Below, one piece after another: positions 49,109 to 64,000 of a stretch of 64,000 nucleotides of DNA. Position numbers and translations under genes: made by a program. Below the pieces are notes generated by a model. The model did no database searches, was not told the DNA's origin, and saw only the letters and a program-made list of their open reading frames with translations. This DNA is from Aeromonas eucrenophila. GTDB taxonomy: Bacteria; Pseudomonadota; Gammaproteobacteria; Enterobacterales; Aeromonadaceae. Position 1 is the stretch's first letter. Every line of letters starts with the position of its first letter. The stretch is from contig NZ_CDDF01000003.1 of the NCBI RefSeq assembly GCF_000819865.1, forward strand, positions 58,632 through 122,631, read 5' to 3'.

Positions 49109-49951
49109 ATGAATCTGGACATCATCAGCAGCAACAAGAGTTTCGGCGGCTGGCACAAACAGTACCGCCACCCCTCCACCGTGCTCGGTTGCGAGATGCG
49201 CTTCGCCATCTACCTGCCGCCCCAGGCCCTCACCGGCCAGAAGGTACCCGTGCTCTACTGGCTCTCCGGCCTCACCTGCACCGATGAAAACTTCATGCAG
49301 AAAGCCGGGGCCCAGCGCATCGCCGCCGAGCTCGGCATCGCCCTGGTGGCGCCTGACACCAGCCCGCGCGGCGAGGGGATCCCGGACGATCCCGGCTATG
49401 ACCTCGGCATGGGCGCCGGTTTCTACGTCAACGCCACCCAGCACCCCTGGCGCGATCACTACCAGATGTATGACTACGTCATCCGGGAGCTGCCCGAGCT
49501 CATCGAGACCCACTTCCCGGTCTCGACGAAACGCGCCATCAGCGGCCACTCCATGGGGGGCCACGGGGCCCTGATCGCGGCGCTGCGCGAACCCGGTCGC
49601 TATCGCTCGGTATCGGCCTTCAGCCCCATCAGCCACCCGAGCCGCTGCCCCTGGGGCCAGAAGGCGCTCGGTGCCTACCTCGGCAACAACCCCTTGCTGT
49701 GGCAGGAGTGGGATGCTTGCCAGCTGCTGCGCCACCACGGCGGCCAATCGCTGCCGACTCTGGTGGAAGTGGGGCTGGACGATCCCTTCCTCGCCGAGCA
49801 GCTCGGCATCGACGCCCTGGCCGAGGTCGCCGCGACCAAGGAGTGGCCACTGGAGCTCAACCGCCACGCCGGCTACGACCACAGCTACTACTTCGTGGCG
49901 AGCTTCATCGAGGGACACCTGCGCTTCCACGCACGGCACCTCGGCGACTAG
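49109..49951 (+). CDS. frmB: S-formylglutathione hydrolase
   Basis: Hydrolyses S-formylglutathione to formate and glutathione, the second detoxification step. The 280-residue alpha/beta hydrolase has LTCTDENFMQKAGAQRIA, the nucleophile serine in GHSMGGHGA, and the catalytic histidine in HAGYDHSYYF. Operon partner of frmA. Confidence 0.95.
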   Translation: MNLDIISSNKSFGGWHKQYRHPSTVLGCEMRFAIYLPPQALTGQKVPVLYWLSGLTCTDENFMQKAGAQRIAAELGIALVAPDTSPRGEGIPDDPGYDLGMGAGFYVNATQHPWRDHYQMYDYVIRELPELIETHFPVSTKRAISGHSMGGHGALIAALREPGRYRSVSAFSPISHPSRCPWGQKALGAYLGNNPLLWQEWDACQLLRHHGGQSLPTLVEVGLDDPFLAEQLGIDALAEVAATKEWPLELNRHAGYDHSYYFVASFIEGHLRFHARHLGD

Positions 49952-50053
49952 CCAACGGCCTTCTCTGGCCCTGATCGTGGCAAGAGAGGCAAATACCCAA
50001 GGGTCACCGCCAGTTGGCGGTGGCCCGCTTGACGCAAGGAACGGGAGACAAGG

Positions 50054-50560
50054 ATGCATCTCTTCACCAGCCTGCAGGCCATGCCGGATCAGTTCGCACA
50101 ACTGCTGGCCCAGGTGCCCGCCGACCATCTGAACTGGGAGCCAGCCAACTGGGCCGGCATCCCCTCCGAGCGCTTCAGCGCTCAGGGCCACCTCTGCCAC
50201 CTGCTGGATATCGAGGTGCTGGGTTATCGGGTCCGTTTTCAACGCACCCTGGATGAGGATCTGCCCGAGCTCGTTTCCCTCGATGGCTATCAGCTGGCGC
50301 TGGATAACGACTACCGCCAACAGGATCCCGCCACCCAGCTGGCCCGCTTTCGTGCCGCCCGCACCGAGACAGTCGCCTGGCTAAGGGAGCGGGCTCCCTC
50401 GGTCTGGGAACGACGAGCCCACTACGGCAACTATGGGGAGCTGACCCTGGACGGTCTGGTGCGCCTGCTGGTCAGCCACGACCACCAGCACCTCGCCGGC
50501 ATGCAGTGGCTGCTGATGCGGCTGAATGCGGATCTGCGTCTCGCCCTGCCCCTCGCCTGA
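50054..50560 (+). CDS. DinB-family protein
   Basis: A 168-residue four-helix-bundle protein of the DinB/YfiT type. Putative metal-binding histidines are His46 (GHLCHL region) and HDHQH near residue 141. Members include thiol-dependent S-transferases; the presence of glutathione-linked frmAB nearby is suggestive but not proof. ATG at 50054 follows GGGAGA. Confidence 0.82.
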   Translation: MHLFTSLQAMPDQFAQLLAQVPADHLNWEPANWAGIPSERFSAQGHLCHLLDIEVLGYRVRFQRTLDEDLPELVSLDGYQLALDNDYRQQDPATQLARFRAARTETVAWLRERAPSVWERRAHYGNYGELTLDGLVRLLVSHDHQHLAGMQWLLMRLNADLRLALPLA

Positions 50561-50586
50561 GATGAAGCGCCACGACCACGGATAAC

Positions 50587-50616
50587 AAAACAGGCCCTTC
50601 ACGGGCCTGTTTTTTA
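50587..50616 (+). terminator. Intrinsic terminator
   Basis: AAAACAGGCCC-TTCAC-GGGCCTGTTTT with further T's; ends the DinB gene, and on the other strand the lipoprotein gene. Confidence 0.85.
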
Positions 50617-50632
50617 ACTGCGATCGGAATTC

Positions 50633-51355
50633 TCAGCTCCCTTCCCGGGAGACGGCGCCCGAGCCGGCGATCTCGCTCTCCAGTCGGGGATCACCCCAAT
50701 AATTGACCGACCCCGAGCCGGCGATGCCGACCTTGAGCAGCTCGCTGGCACGCACCTCCACGTCGCCACTGCCCGCGATATTGACCTCGACCTTCTCCCC
50801 CTGCAGACCGCCTCCCAGCACGCCGCCGGCGCCGGCGATGTTCAGCTCTATCTCCCTGGCCGAGCCCTCCCCCAGATCCAGGTTGCCCGCGCCGGCGATA
50901 TTGCCCTCCAGACGGTCCAGTTCCAGCTGGCTGGCGACTATATCCCCCAAGCCCGCCACCGACAGCACCAGTTCATCCCCCTTGAAGCCGCCCAGATCGC
51001 CACGGGCCAGACCCGCCAGCGCCAGCTCATTGAGCCTTGGCAGGGTGATGGTGATATCGATGGGCTCGGAGAGATCGAACCGATAACCATCCTTGACCTC
51101 AATCTCCAGCTTGTCGCCCCGCTCGGTCAGCACCAGATAGGGCAGCAGGTTCTCCTGCCCCTTGATGCGGATCCCGCTCGTCTGCCCTGCCACCAGATGG
51201 ATATTGGCTGGCACCCCGGCCAACACCCGGGTCACCTGCTGGCCCAACGCATGCTGCTGCTCGATCACCTCCCCGGTTCCGCTCACTCGGGTCACATCCG
51301 GCCAGCTGCACCCGCCGAGTCCCAGGGCCAATATCGCTCCCATCATCCACTTCAT
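50633..51355 (-). CDS. Head-GIN (DUF2807) domain lipoprotein
   Basis: A 240-residue predicted lipoprotein: MKWMMGAILALGLGGC with the lipobox LGGC. The body is a repetitive right-handed beta structure of the DUF2807 kind, seen as recurring NIAGAGN/NIAGAGG/NIAGSGD/GIAGSGS units (about 150-230). Probably anchored to the outer membrane. Function unknown. ATG at 51355, one codon after an in-frame GTG; AGGAG upstream. Confidence 0.87.
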   Translation of the reverse strand: MKWMMGAILALGLGGCSWPDVTRVSGTGEVIEQQHALGQQVTRVLAGVPANIHLVAGQTSGIRIKGQENLLPYLVLTERGDKLEIEVKDGYRFDLSEPIDITITLPRLNELALAGLARGDLGGFKGDELVLSVAGLGDIVASQLELDRLEGNIAGAGNLDLGEGSAREIELNIAGAGGVLGGGLQGEKVEVNIAGSGDVEVRASELLKVGIAGSGSVNYWGDPRLESEIAGSGAVSREGS

Positions 51356-51696
51356 CACGACACTCCTGTGTTATGGCCACATCCGGCCTGTTGCCATCAC
51401 GAGGGCAAACCTCATGCCATATCATCAACATTATGATTTTCATCAAAATTACTGATATTTACGCCATCACCACCCTGCTGAACGGCGTCATTTAGACCAT
51501 ATGTTGGCAAAACTGACCATCCCCAAACGGGGATGAGCCGGGCCCATCATCGGCACCTTCTGCAGGCGGGTCATCGAAGTTTTTGGTTGTCGCGCCGGTC
51601 TATTGCGCCAATAGTGATACTTTGTGCGTATAGAGCTCTCCAGCGATGTATTTGTCCCTGTCTTGCCCGTCTTCACTGCCAACAAGGAGTCAGAGC
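51356..51696. other. Divergent promoter region of the lipoprotein and ovoA genes
   Basis: About 340 bases, somewhat A+T rich at 51415-51460. No gene, known operator or strong terminator was found. Confidence 0.45.
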
Positions 51697-53847
51697 GTGA
51701 CCCAAGCCAGCCACCCGCTTGCCGGCATCAGCGGCCTGCCAGCACCAACCCGCACCCCGCTGTTGACCGGCGAAGATCCCGAGCAGAAGCGCCGCGAGCT
51801 GCTCGGCTATTTCTGCCAGACCTTCGATCTCTACGACAGCCTGTTCGACTGCCTGGCCGATGAGCGCGCCTGGTTCAACAAGGCGATCTCATTGCGCCAC
51901 CCGCTCATCTTCTACTACGGCCACACCGCCGCCTTCTTCGTCAACAAGCTGCTGGCGGCCCGCCTCATCGACCACCGGCTCGATCCGCGCATCGAGGCCA
52001 TGGTCGCCATCGGGGTGGATGAGATGAGCTGGGACGATCTCGACGACACCCACTACGACTGGCCCAAGGTGGCGCAGTTGCGCGCCTACCGTGGCCGCGT
52101 GCGCGCCCTGGTGGTCGACTTCATCCAGCAGATGCCGCTGACCCTGCCCATCGACTGGCAGAGCCCGGCCTGGGTCATCCTGATGGGGACCGAGCACGAG
52201 CGCATCCACCTCGAGACCTCCAGCGTGCTGATCCGCCAGTTGCCGCTGGCCTGGGTACGCCCCCAGTCCCACTGGCCGGTCTGCGAGGATCGCTGCCACC
52301 AGCGGGATGAGGTACCCGCCAACGACCTGCAGCCGGTGGCGGGAGGACGGGTGCGCCTCGGCAAGCAGGACGCCACCTACGGCTGGGACAACGAATACGG
52401 CGAGCGCCACATCGCGCTGGCCCCCTTCCAGGCGAGCCGCATGCTGGTGAGCAATGCCGAGTACCTCGTGTTCGTGCAGGCCGGTGGCTACCAGCAACCC
52501 GAGTGGTGGGATGAGGAGGGCTGGGGCTGGCGCCTGTTCGCCGGCGCGCGGATGCCGAGCTTCTGGGTGGGGGATCCCGCCGAGCCGGATCAGCTGCAAC
52601 TGCGGCTGATGACGGAGCAGGTCGCCATGCCCTGGGACTGGCCCGCCGAGGTGAACCAGCTGGAGGCCGCCGCCTTCTGCCGCTGGAAATCAGCCCAGAC
52701 CGGGCTGCCGATCCAGCTGCCGAGCGAGGCCGAGTGGGCGCTGCTGCGGGAGCAACTGGCGGGGGATCAACCGGACTGGCTGGAAGCCCCTGGCAACCTC
52801 AACCTGGCCCGCTTCGCCTCCCCCTGCCCGGTCAATGCCTGCCCCCAGGGGAGCTTCTTCGATCTGGTGGGCAATGTCTGGCAGTGGACCAGCACCGCCA
52901 TCGACGGCTTCGAGGGCTTCAAGGTGCATCCGCTCTATGACGACTTCTCCACCCCCACCTTCGATGGCAAGCACAGCCTGATCAAGGGGGGCAGCTGGGC
53001 AAGCACCGGCAACGAGGCGCTCAAGTCGTCCCGCTACGCCTTCCGCCGCCACTTCTTCCAGCATGCGGGCTTCCGCTATCTGGTCTCCCGTTATCAGGAA
53101 GCCATCACAGTGAACCCTTACGAAACCGACACGCTCGTAGCGCAATACCTCGATTTCCAATACGGCCCGACCCATTTCGGGGTGGCCAACTACGCCAAGA
53201 CCCTGGCAGATCTTGCCGGCGAGCTGTGTGGCAACCACCAGCGGGCGCTGGACATCGGCTGCGCCACCGGCCGCGCCAGTTTCGAGCTGGCCCGCCACTT
53301 CCAGCACGTGGACGGGGTGGACTACTCGGCCCGCTTCATCGACGTGGCACTGGCGCTGGCGAGTCAGGACAGCTTCCGCTACGCCATGCCGGTGGAGGGG
53401 GATCTGGTGGAGTATTGCGAGGCTCGCCTCTCCGCCCAGGATCTCGGCAGTGCGCAAGCCGACCGCATCCACTTCAGCCAGGGGGACGCCTGCAACCTCA
53501 AGCCCAAGTACGATCACTACGATCTGGTGCTCGCCTCCAACCTGATCGACAGATTGCGCGAACCTGCCCGCTTCCTGCGGGACATCGCCCCGCGCCTGCG
53601 CAGTGGCGGCCTACTGATGCTCACCAGCCCCTACACCTGGCTGACGGACTACACCCCCAAGGCGAACTGGCTCGGCGGCATCCGGGAAAACGGCGAGGCG
53701 CTCAGCACCCATCAGGCGCTGCAGCGCTTGCTGGCGGCGGAATTCGAGGAGCTCTGCCCGCCAAGGGACGTCCCCTTCGTCATCCGCGAGACCGCCCGCA
53801 AGTACCAGCACACCCTGGCCCAGCTCACCGTCTGGCGCAAACGCTGA
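51697..53847 (+). CDS. ovoA: 5-histidylcysteine sulfoxide synthase / putative methyltransferase OvoA
   Basis: Iron enzyme that joins cysteine to histidine at C5 with O2, then is thought to N-methylate in ovothiol synthesis. The 716-residue protein has a DinB-like N-terminal domain with the iron ligands EHERIHLE (His167, His171, Glu173). A formylglycine-generating-enzyme-like middle (GNVWQW, GGSWAS, FRRHFFQ) and a C-terminal SAM methyltransferase (RALDIGCATGRASFELA) complete it. GTG at 51697 follows AAGGAG. OvoB, the lyase, is not beside it. Fusion of all three domains is the usual OvoA form. Confidence 0.93.
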   Translation: MTQASHPLAGISGLPAPTRTPLLTGEDPEQKRRELLGYFCQTFDLYDSLFDCLADERAWFNKAISLRHPLIFYYGHTAAFFVNKLLAARLIDHRLDPRIEAMVAIGVDEMSWDDLDDTHYDWPKVAQLRAYRGRVRALVVDFIQQMPLTLPIDWQSPAWVILMGTEHERIHLETSSVLIRQLPLAWVRPQSHWPVCEDRCHQRDEVPANDLQPVAGGRVRLGKQDATYGWDNEYGERHIALAPFQASRMLVSNAEYLVFVQAGGYQQPEWWDEEGWGWRLFAGARMPSFWVGDPAEPDQLQLRLMTEQVAMPWDWPAEVNQLEAAAFCRWKSAQTGLPIQLPSEAEWALLREQLAGDQPDWLEAPGNLNLARFASPCPVNACPQGSFFDLVGNVWQWTSTAIDGFEGFKVHPLYDDFSTPTFDGKHSLIKGGSWASTGNEALKSSRYAFRRHFFQHAGFRYLVSRYQEAITVNPYETDTLVAQYLDFQYGPTHFGVANYAKTLADLAGELCGNHQRALDIGCATGRASFELARHFQHVDGVDYSARFIDVALALASQDSFRYAMPVEGDLVEYCEARLSAQDLGSAQADRIHFSQGDACNLKPKYDHYDLVLASNLIDRLREPARFLRDIAPRLRSGGLLMLTSPYTWLTDYTPKANWLGGIRENGEALSTHQALQRLLAAEFEELCPPRDVPFVIRETARKYQHTLAQLTVWRKR

Positions 53848-53862
53848 GGCTGATGCAACAAA

Positions 53863-53898
53863 AGAGAGAGGGAGGCACTGGCCTCCCTCTCTCTTGTC
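53863..53898 (+). terminator. Terminator of ovoA
   Basis: AGAGAGAGGGAGGC-ACTG-GCCTCCCTCTCTCT, a perfect 14-bp stem followed by TGTCC; no long T-run. Confidence 0.65.
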
Positions 53899-53947
53899 CG
53901 CATTTATCTCTTGTCCACGCAGCCCTCTTGTCACTTCGCTGGGTGCC

Positions 53948-54943
53948 TCATCCCTCCTGAGTGGAGGTCTGGCTTGTCCCCTCGTGATAGCGGCGCGCCA
54001 GCACGGCGCACACCATCAGCTGGATCTGGTGGAAGATCATCAGCGGCAACACCATGACCCCGACGCTGGCAGCCGGGAACATGACGTTCGCCATGGGCAC
54101 CCCGTTGGCCAGGCTCTTCTTGGAGCCGCAGAAGACGATAGTGATCTCGTCCGCCTTGTCGAACCCGAGCCAGCGGCTGATCCAGACGTTCCAGCCCAGC
54201 ACCAGCGCCAGCAGCACGCAGCTCAGCAGCACTATGCTGACCAGGTCGTACCAGCCCACCTGATGCCAGATCCCCTGCACCACCGCCTCGCTGAAGGCCA
54301 CATAGACCACCAGCAGGATGGAGCTCTGGTCCAGCTTGCCGATGAGCGGTCTGTGACTGTCGACCCAGAGGCCGATGAGGGGCCGGGACAAGTGTCCCAC
54401 CACGAAGGGCAGCATCAGCTGCACCATGATGGACTGGATCGAGTGCCAGGTGTCTATGCCCTCCCCCTGCACATTGATCATCAGACCCACCAGCACCGGG
54501 GAGAGGAAGATGCCGAGTATGCTGGAGGCCGAGGCGCTGCACACCGCCGCCGACACGTTGCCGCCGGCCATGGAGGTGAAGGCGATGGCCGACTGTACGG
54601 TGGCGGGCAAGGCGCACAGATAGAGGAAGCCGAGGTAGATGGCCGGGCTCAGCCAGTGGGGCACCAGGGGGGCGAGCAGCAGCCCGAGCAGCGGGAACAG
54701 CAGGAAGGTGCTGGCCATGACCACCAGGTGCAGCCGCCAGTGGCCGAGCCCCGCCAGCAGGTTCTGGCGCGACAGCTTGGCGCCGTGCATGAAGAACAGG
54801 AGCGCCACCGCCAGCTTGGTCAGCAGACCGAACCAGACGGCGACTTCTCCCTCGCAGGGGAAGAGGGAGGCCAGGGTGACCACCAGGATGAGCACAAGGG
54901 TAAAGGGATCCAGACGCACGGAGAGTCTCCAACGAAAGCGCAT
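53948..54943 (-). CDS. Bile acid:sodium symporter-family transporter (YfeH-like)
   Basis: A 331-residue inner-membrane protein with about ten helices, resembling the SBF-like family of E. coli YfeH: FFMHGAKLSRQNL, LPATVQSAIAFTSMAGGN and FCGSKKSLANGVPMAN. Substrate unknown. ATG at 54943 follows GGAGCGGG; the 70 earlier codons of the longer frame are not conserved in character. Confidence 0.87.
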   Translation of the reverse strand: MRFRWRLSVRLDPFTLVLILVVTLASLFPCEGEVAVWFGLLTKLAVALLFFMHGAKLSRQNLLAGLGHWRLHLVVMASTFLLFPLLGLLLAPLVPHWLSPAIYLGFLYLCALPATVQSAIAFTSMAGGNVSAAVCSASASSILGIFLSPVLVGLMINVQGEGIDTWHSIQSIMVQLMLPFVVGHLSRPLIGLWVDSHRPLIGKLDQSSILLVVYVAFSEAVVQGIWHQVGWYDLVSIVLLSCVLLALVLGWNVWISRWLGFDKADEITIVFCGSKKSLANGVPMANVMFPAASVGVMVLPLMIFHQIQLMVCAVLARRYHEGTSQTSTQEG

Positions 54944-55153
54944 CCCGCTCCGCCGAGGCGTTCGGGAGGGGACGACAGGAAAGACAACAGGAGCTGTTTG
55001 ACAGCTCCCGTTGCAACGAGTCCCCAGCTTACCCCGAGAAATGGGTGCTGCAAAGTTGAGCGACGGCCTCAGGTGTTCAAGAAAATTAAACGTCTTTGCG
55101 CCATGTTGGTGTGAAATTGAACAAAAAGCAGGGTTCCACGGACGATAAAGCAT

Positions 55154-55180
55154 AAAAAACGGGTGGCCTGGGCCACCCGT
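55154..55180 (-). terminator. Terminator after APC permease 1
   Basis: On the minus strand ACGGGTGGCC-CA-GGCCACCCGT then TTTTTATG. Confidence 0.85.
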
Positions 55181-55202
55181 TGCACAAGGAGTCCGGATGT
55201 CG

Positions 55203-56669
<1,467 letters not shown>

Positions 56670-56792
56670 TCATGAGCTGACGCTTTGACTCTGAATGTGT
56701 GCCGTCCTGGCCTATGGCCGGATCCTGTCGTTTCTTGTTATGGCCGAGCGGGCCGTCCTGATCCGCCCGGCAGAGATATGCACTATCGGCCA

Positions 56793-57188
<396 letters not shown>

Positions 57189-57215
57189 TTAGCGTTCGTG
57201 GCCACTCGGCCTTGC

Positions 57216-58682
<1,467 letters not shown>

Positions 58683-58696
58683 TTATATTTCTGCGA

Positions 58697-58733
58697 AAGG
58701 GCGGGGCTTGGATGTAGGGTGAGCCCCGCCCTT
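58697..58733 (-). terminator. 12-bp hairpin between ebgC and the permease
   Basis: AAGGGCGGGGCT and AGCCCCGCCCTT form perfect arms with a 13-base loop; on the minus strand only a short T-tract follows (TTTCGC). Partial terminator. Confidence 0.6.
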
Positions 58734-58765
58734 CCGGCTTTTATCAGTACAGAAGCAGCGGCTTG

Positions 58766-62346
<3,581 letters not shown>

Positions 62347-62599
62347 TCAGGTAATGATCGGTAAACTTTTAACCGCATCACACAAGATCGCCTGAACTGT
62401 GAGCAAGATCCGAAGTCGAGGAGAAAAGGTCGGGTGAGCCGCCTGGATGGCATAGATGTTGATAAACAAAGAACAGATAAGACTAATGCAGTTATATTAC
62501 AAGATGTTATGAGTAGTGATGGCAGAAGGGAGCGATAGAGAGGACAGAGGGAAGAGCGCGCCATCTGACAATGGCGCAGATAAAGAGTGGATTATTTTA

Positions 62600-63661
<1,062 letters not shown>

Positions 63662-63684
63662 TCAAAACAGCAAAAATTCCAAAG

Positions 63685-63710
63685 CAAAAAGGCCTCCCGA
63701 ATGGGAGGCC
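63685..63710 (-). terminator. rRNA operon terminator
   Basis: On the minus strand GGCCTCCCAT-TCGGGAGGCC then TTTTTGC, 12 bases after the last 5S gene. Confidence 0.9.
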
Positions 63711-63721
63711 TCTTCTAAATA

Positions 63722-63841
63722 GGTGCCTGACAATGTCCTACTCTCGCATGGCGAATGCCACACTACCATCGGCGCTACCGCGTTTCACTTCTGAGTTCGG
63801 CATGGGATCAGGTGGTTCCACGGCGCTATTGTCGTCAGACA
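63722..63841 (-). rRNA. rrf: 5S ribosomal RNA (distal copy)
   Basis: About 120 nt on the minus strand, including the conserved CCATGCCGAACTCAGAAGTG and GATGGTAGTGTGG. The ends pair as TGTCTGAC with GTCAGGCA (helix I). It is the last gene of the rRNA operon. Confidence 0.97.
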
Positions 63842-63865
63842 AAAGCTTTATCACTAACTGAAAGC

Positions 63866-63941
<76 letters not shown>

Positions 63942-63987
63942 ATACTAACTTGTTGAAATTACGCTTATCGCGCAATCTCGAATTGGG

Positions 63988-64000
63988 TGCCTGGCAGTGT
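63988..64000 (-). rRNA. rrf: 5S ribosomal RNA (proximal copy), 3' end only
   Basis: The window's last bases read ACACTGCCAGGCA on the minus strand, the 3' end of a 5S RNA. The rest of the rRNA operon should follow beyond the window. Confidence 0.8.

Overview
The window looks like chromosomal DNA of an Aeromonas-type gammaproteobacterium (high G+C). The evidence is conserved gene order (engB with Spot 42 RNA beside it; aroE-tsaC-yrdD-smg-dprA facing def-fmt-rsmB-trkA), the protein sequences, and E. coli-like PurR and LexA boxes. Genus is an inference from gene content.

Region by region. 1-1.5 kb: 3' part of engB, then a 1.07 kb gene-free stretch holding Spot 42 RNA (spf) and further possible small RNAs, all on the minus strand. 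1.5-8.0 kb, minus strand: aroE, hemF, tsaC, purE, yrdD, smg, dprA and a LysM protein. 8.1-14.0 kb, plus strand: def, fmt, rsmB, trkA, trkH, with a duplicated leader in front of trkA. 14.2-17.0 kb: rmuC with a coupled small membrane protein, a lone napF, and nsrR. 17.3-25.7 kb: a 141-bp MITE-like element, a PfkB sugar kinase, a CysB-like regulator, then a polyamine/beta-alanine catabolic cluster (glutamine amidotransferase, CoA-acylating semialdehyde dehydrogenase, omega-aminotransferase, PuuR-like repressor, PuuC-like aldehyde dehydrogenase). 25.8-35.2 kb: exporters and regulators (RarD, AraC/LysE pair, YeeE/YedE-type transporter, second LysE with LysR), a CpcT/CpeT-like protein and several small accessory genes.

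35.3-37.7 kb is the most foreign-looking part. A decayed REP-associated transposase lies between inverted REP copies, and a low-G+C block of unfamiliar genes lies between REP copies: a Zn-ribbon CoiA-like protein and a frameshifted, phage-type DNA-binding-like gene. 37.8-45.2 kb: SOS-regulated uvrD and a PurR-box nucleoside ABC importer (BMP protein, ATPase, two permeases). 45.2-55 kb: secreted M28 aminopeptidase, formaldehyde detoxification (LysR, frmA, frmB), a DinB-like protein, a DUF2807 lipoprotein, ovothiol synthase OvoA, and a YfeH-type transporter. 55.2-63.6 kb: two related APC permeases flanking a CsaA-like tRNA-binding protein, then the ebg beta-galactosidase genes with EbgR. 63.7-64 kb: the end of an rRNA operon on the minus strand, 5S - tRNA-Thr - 5S.

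No prophage, CRISPR array or complete insertion sequence was seen. Coordinates of starts were chosen from ribosome-binding sites where the longest ORF looked over-extended.
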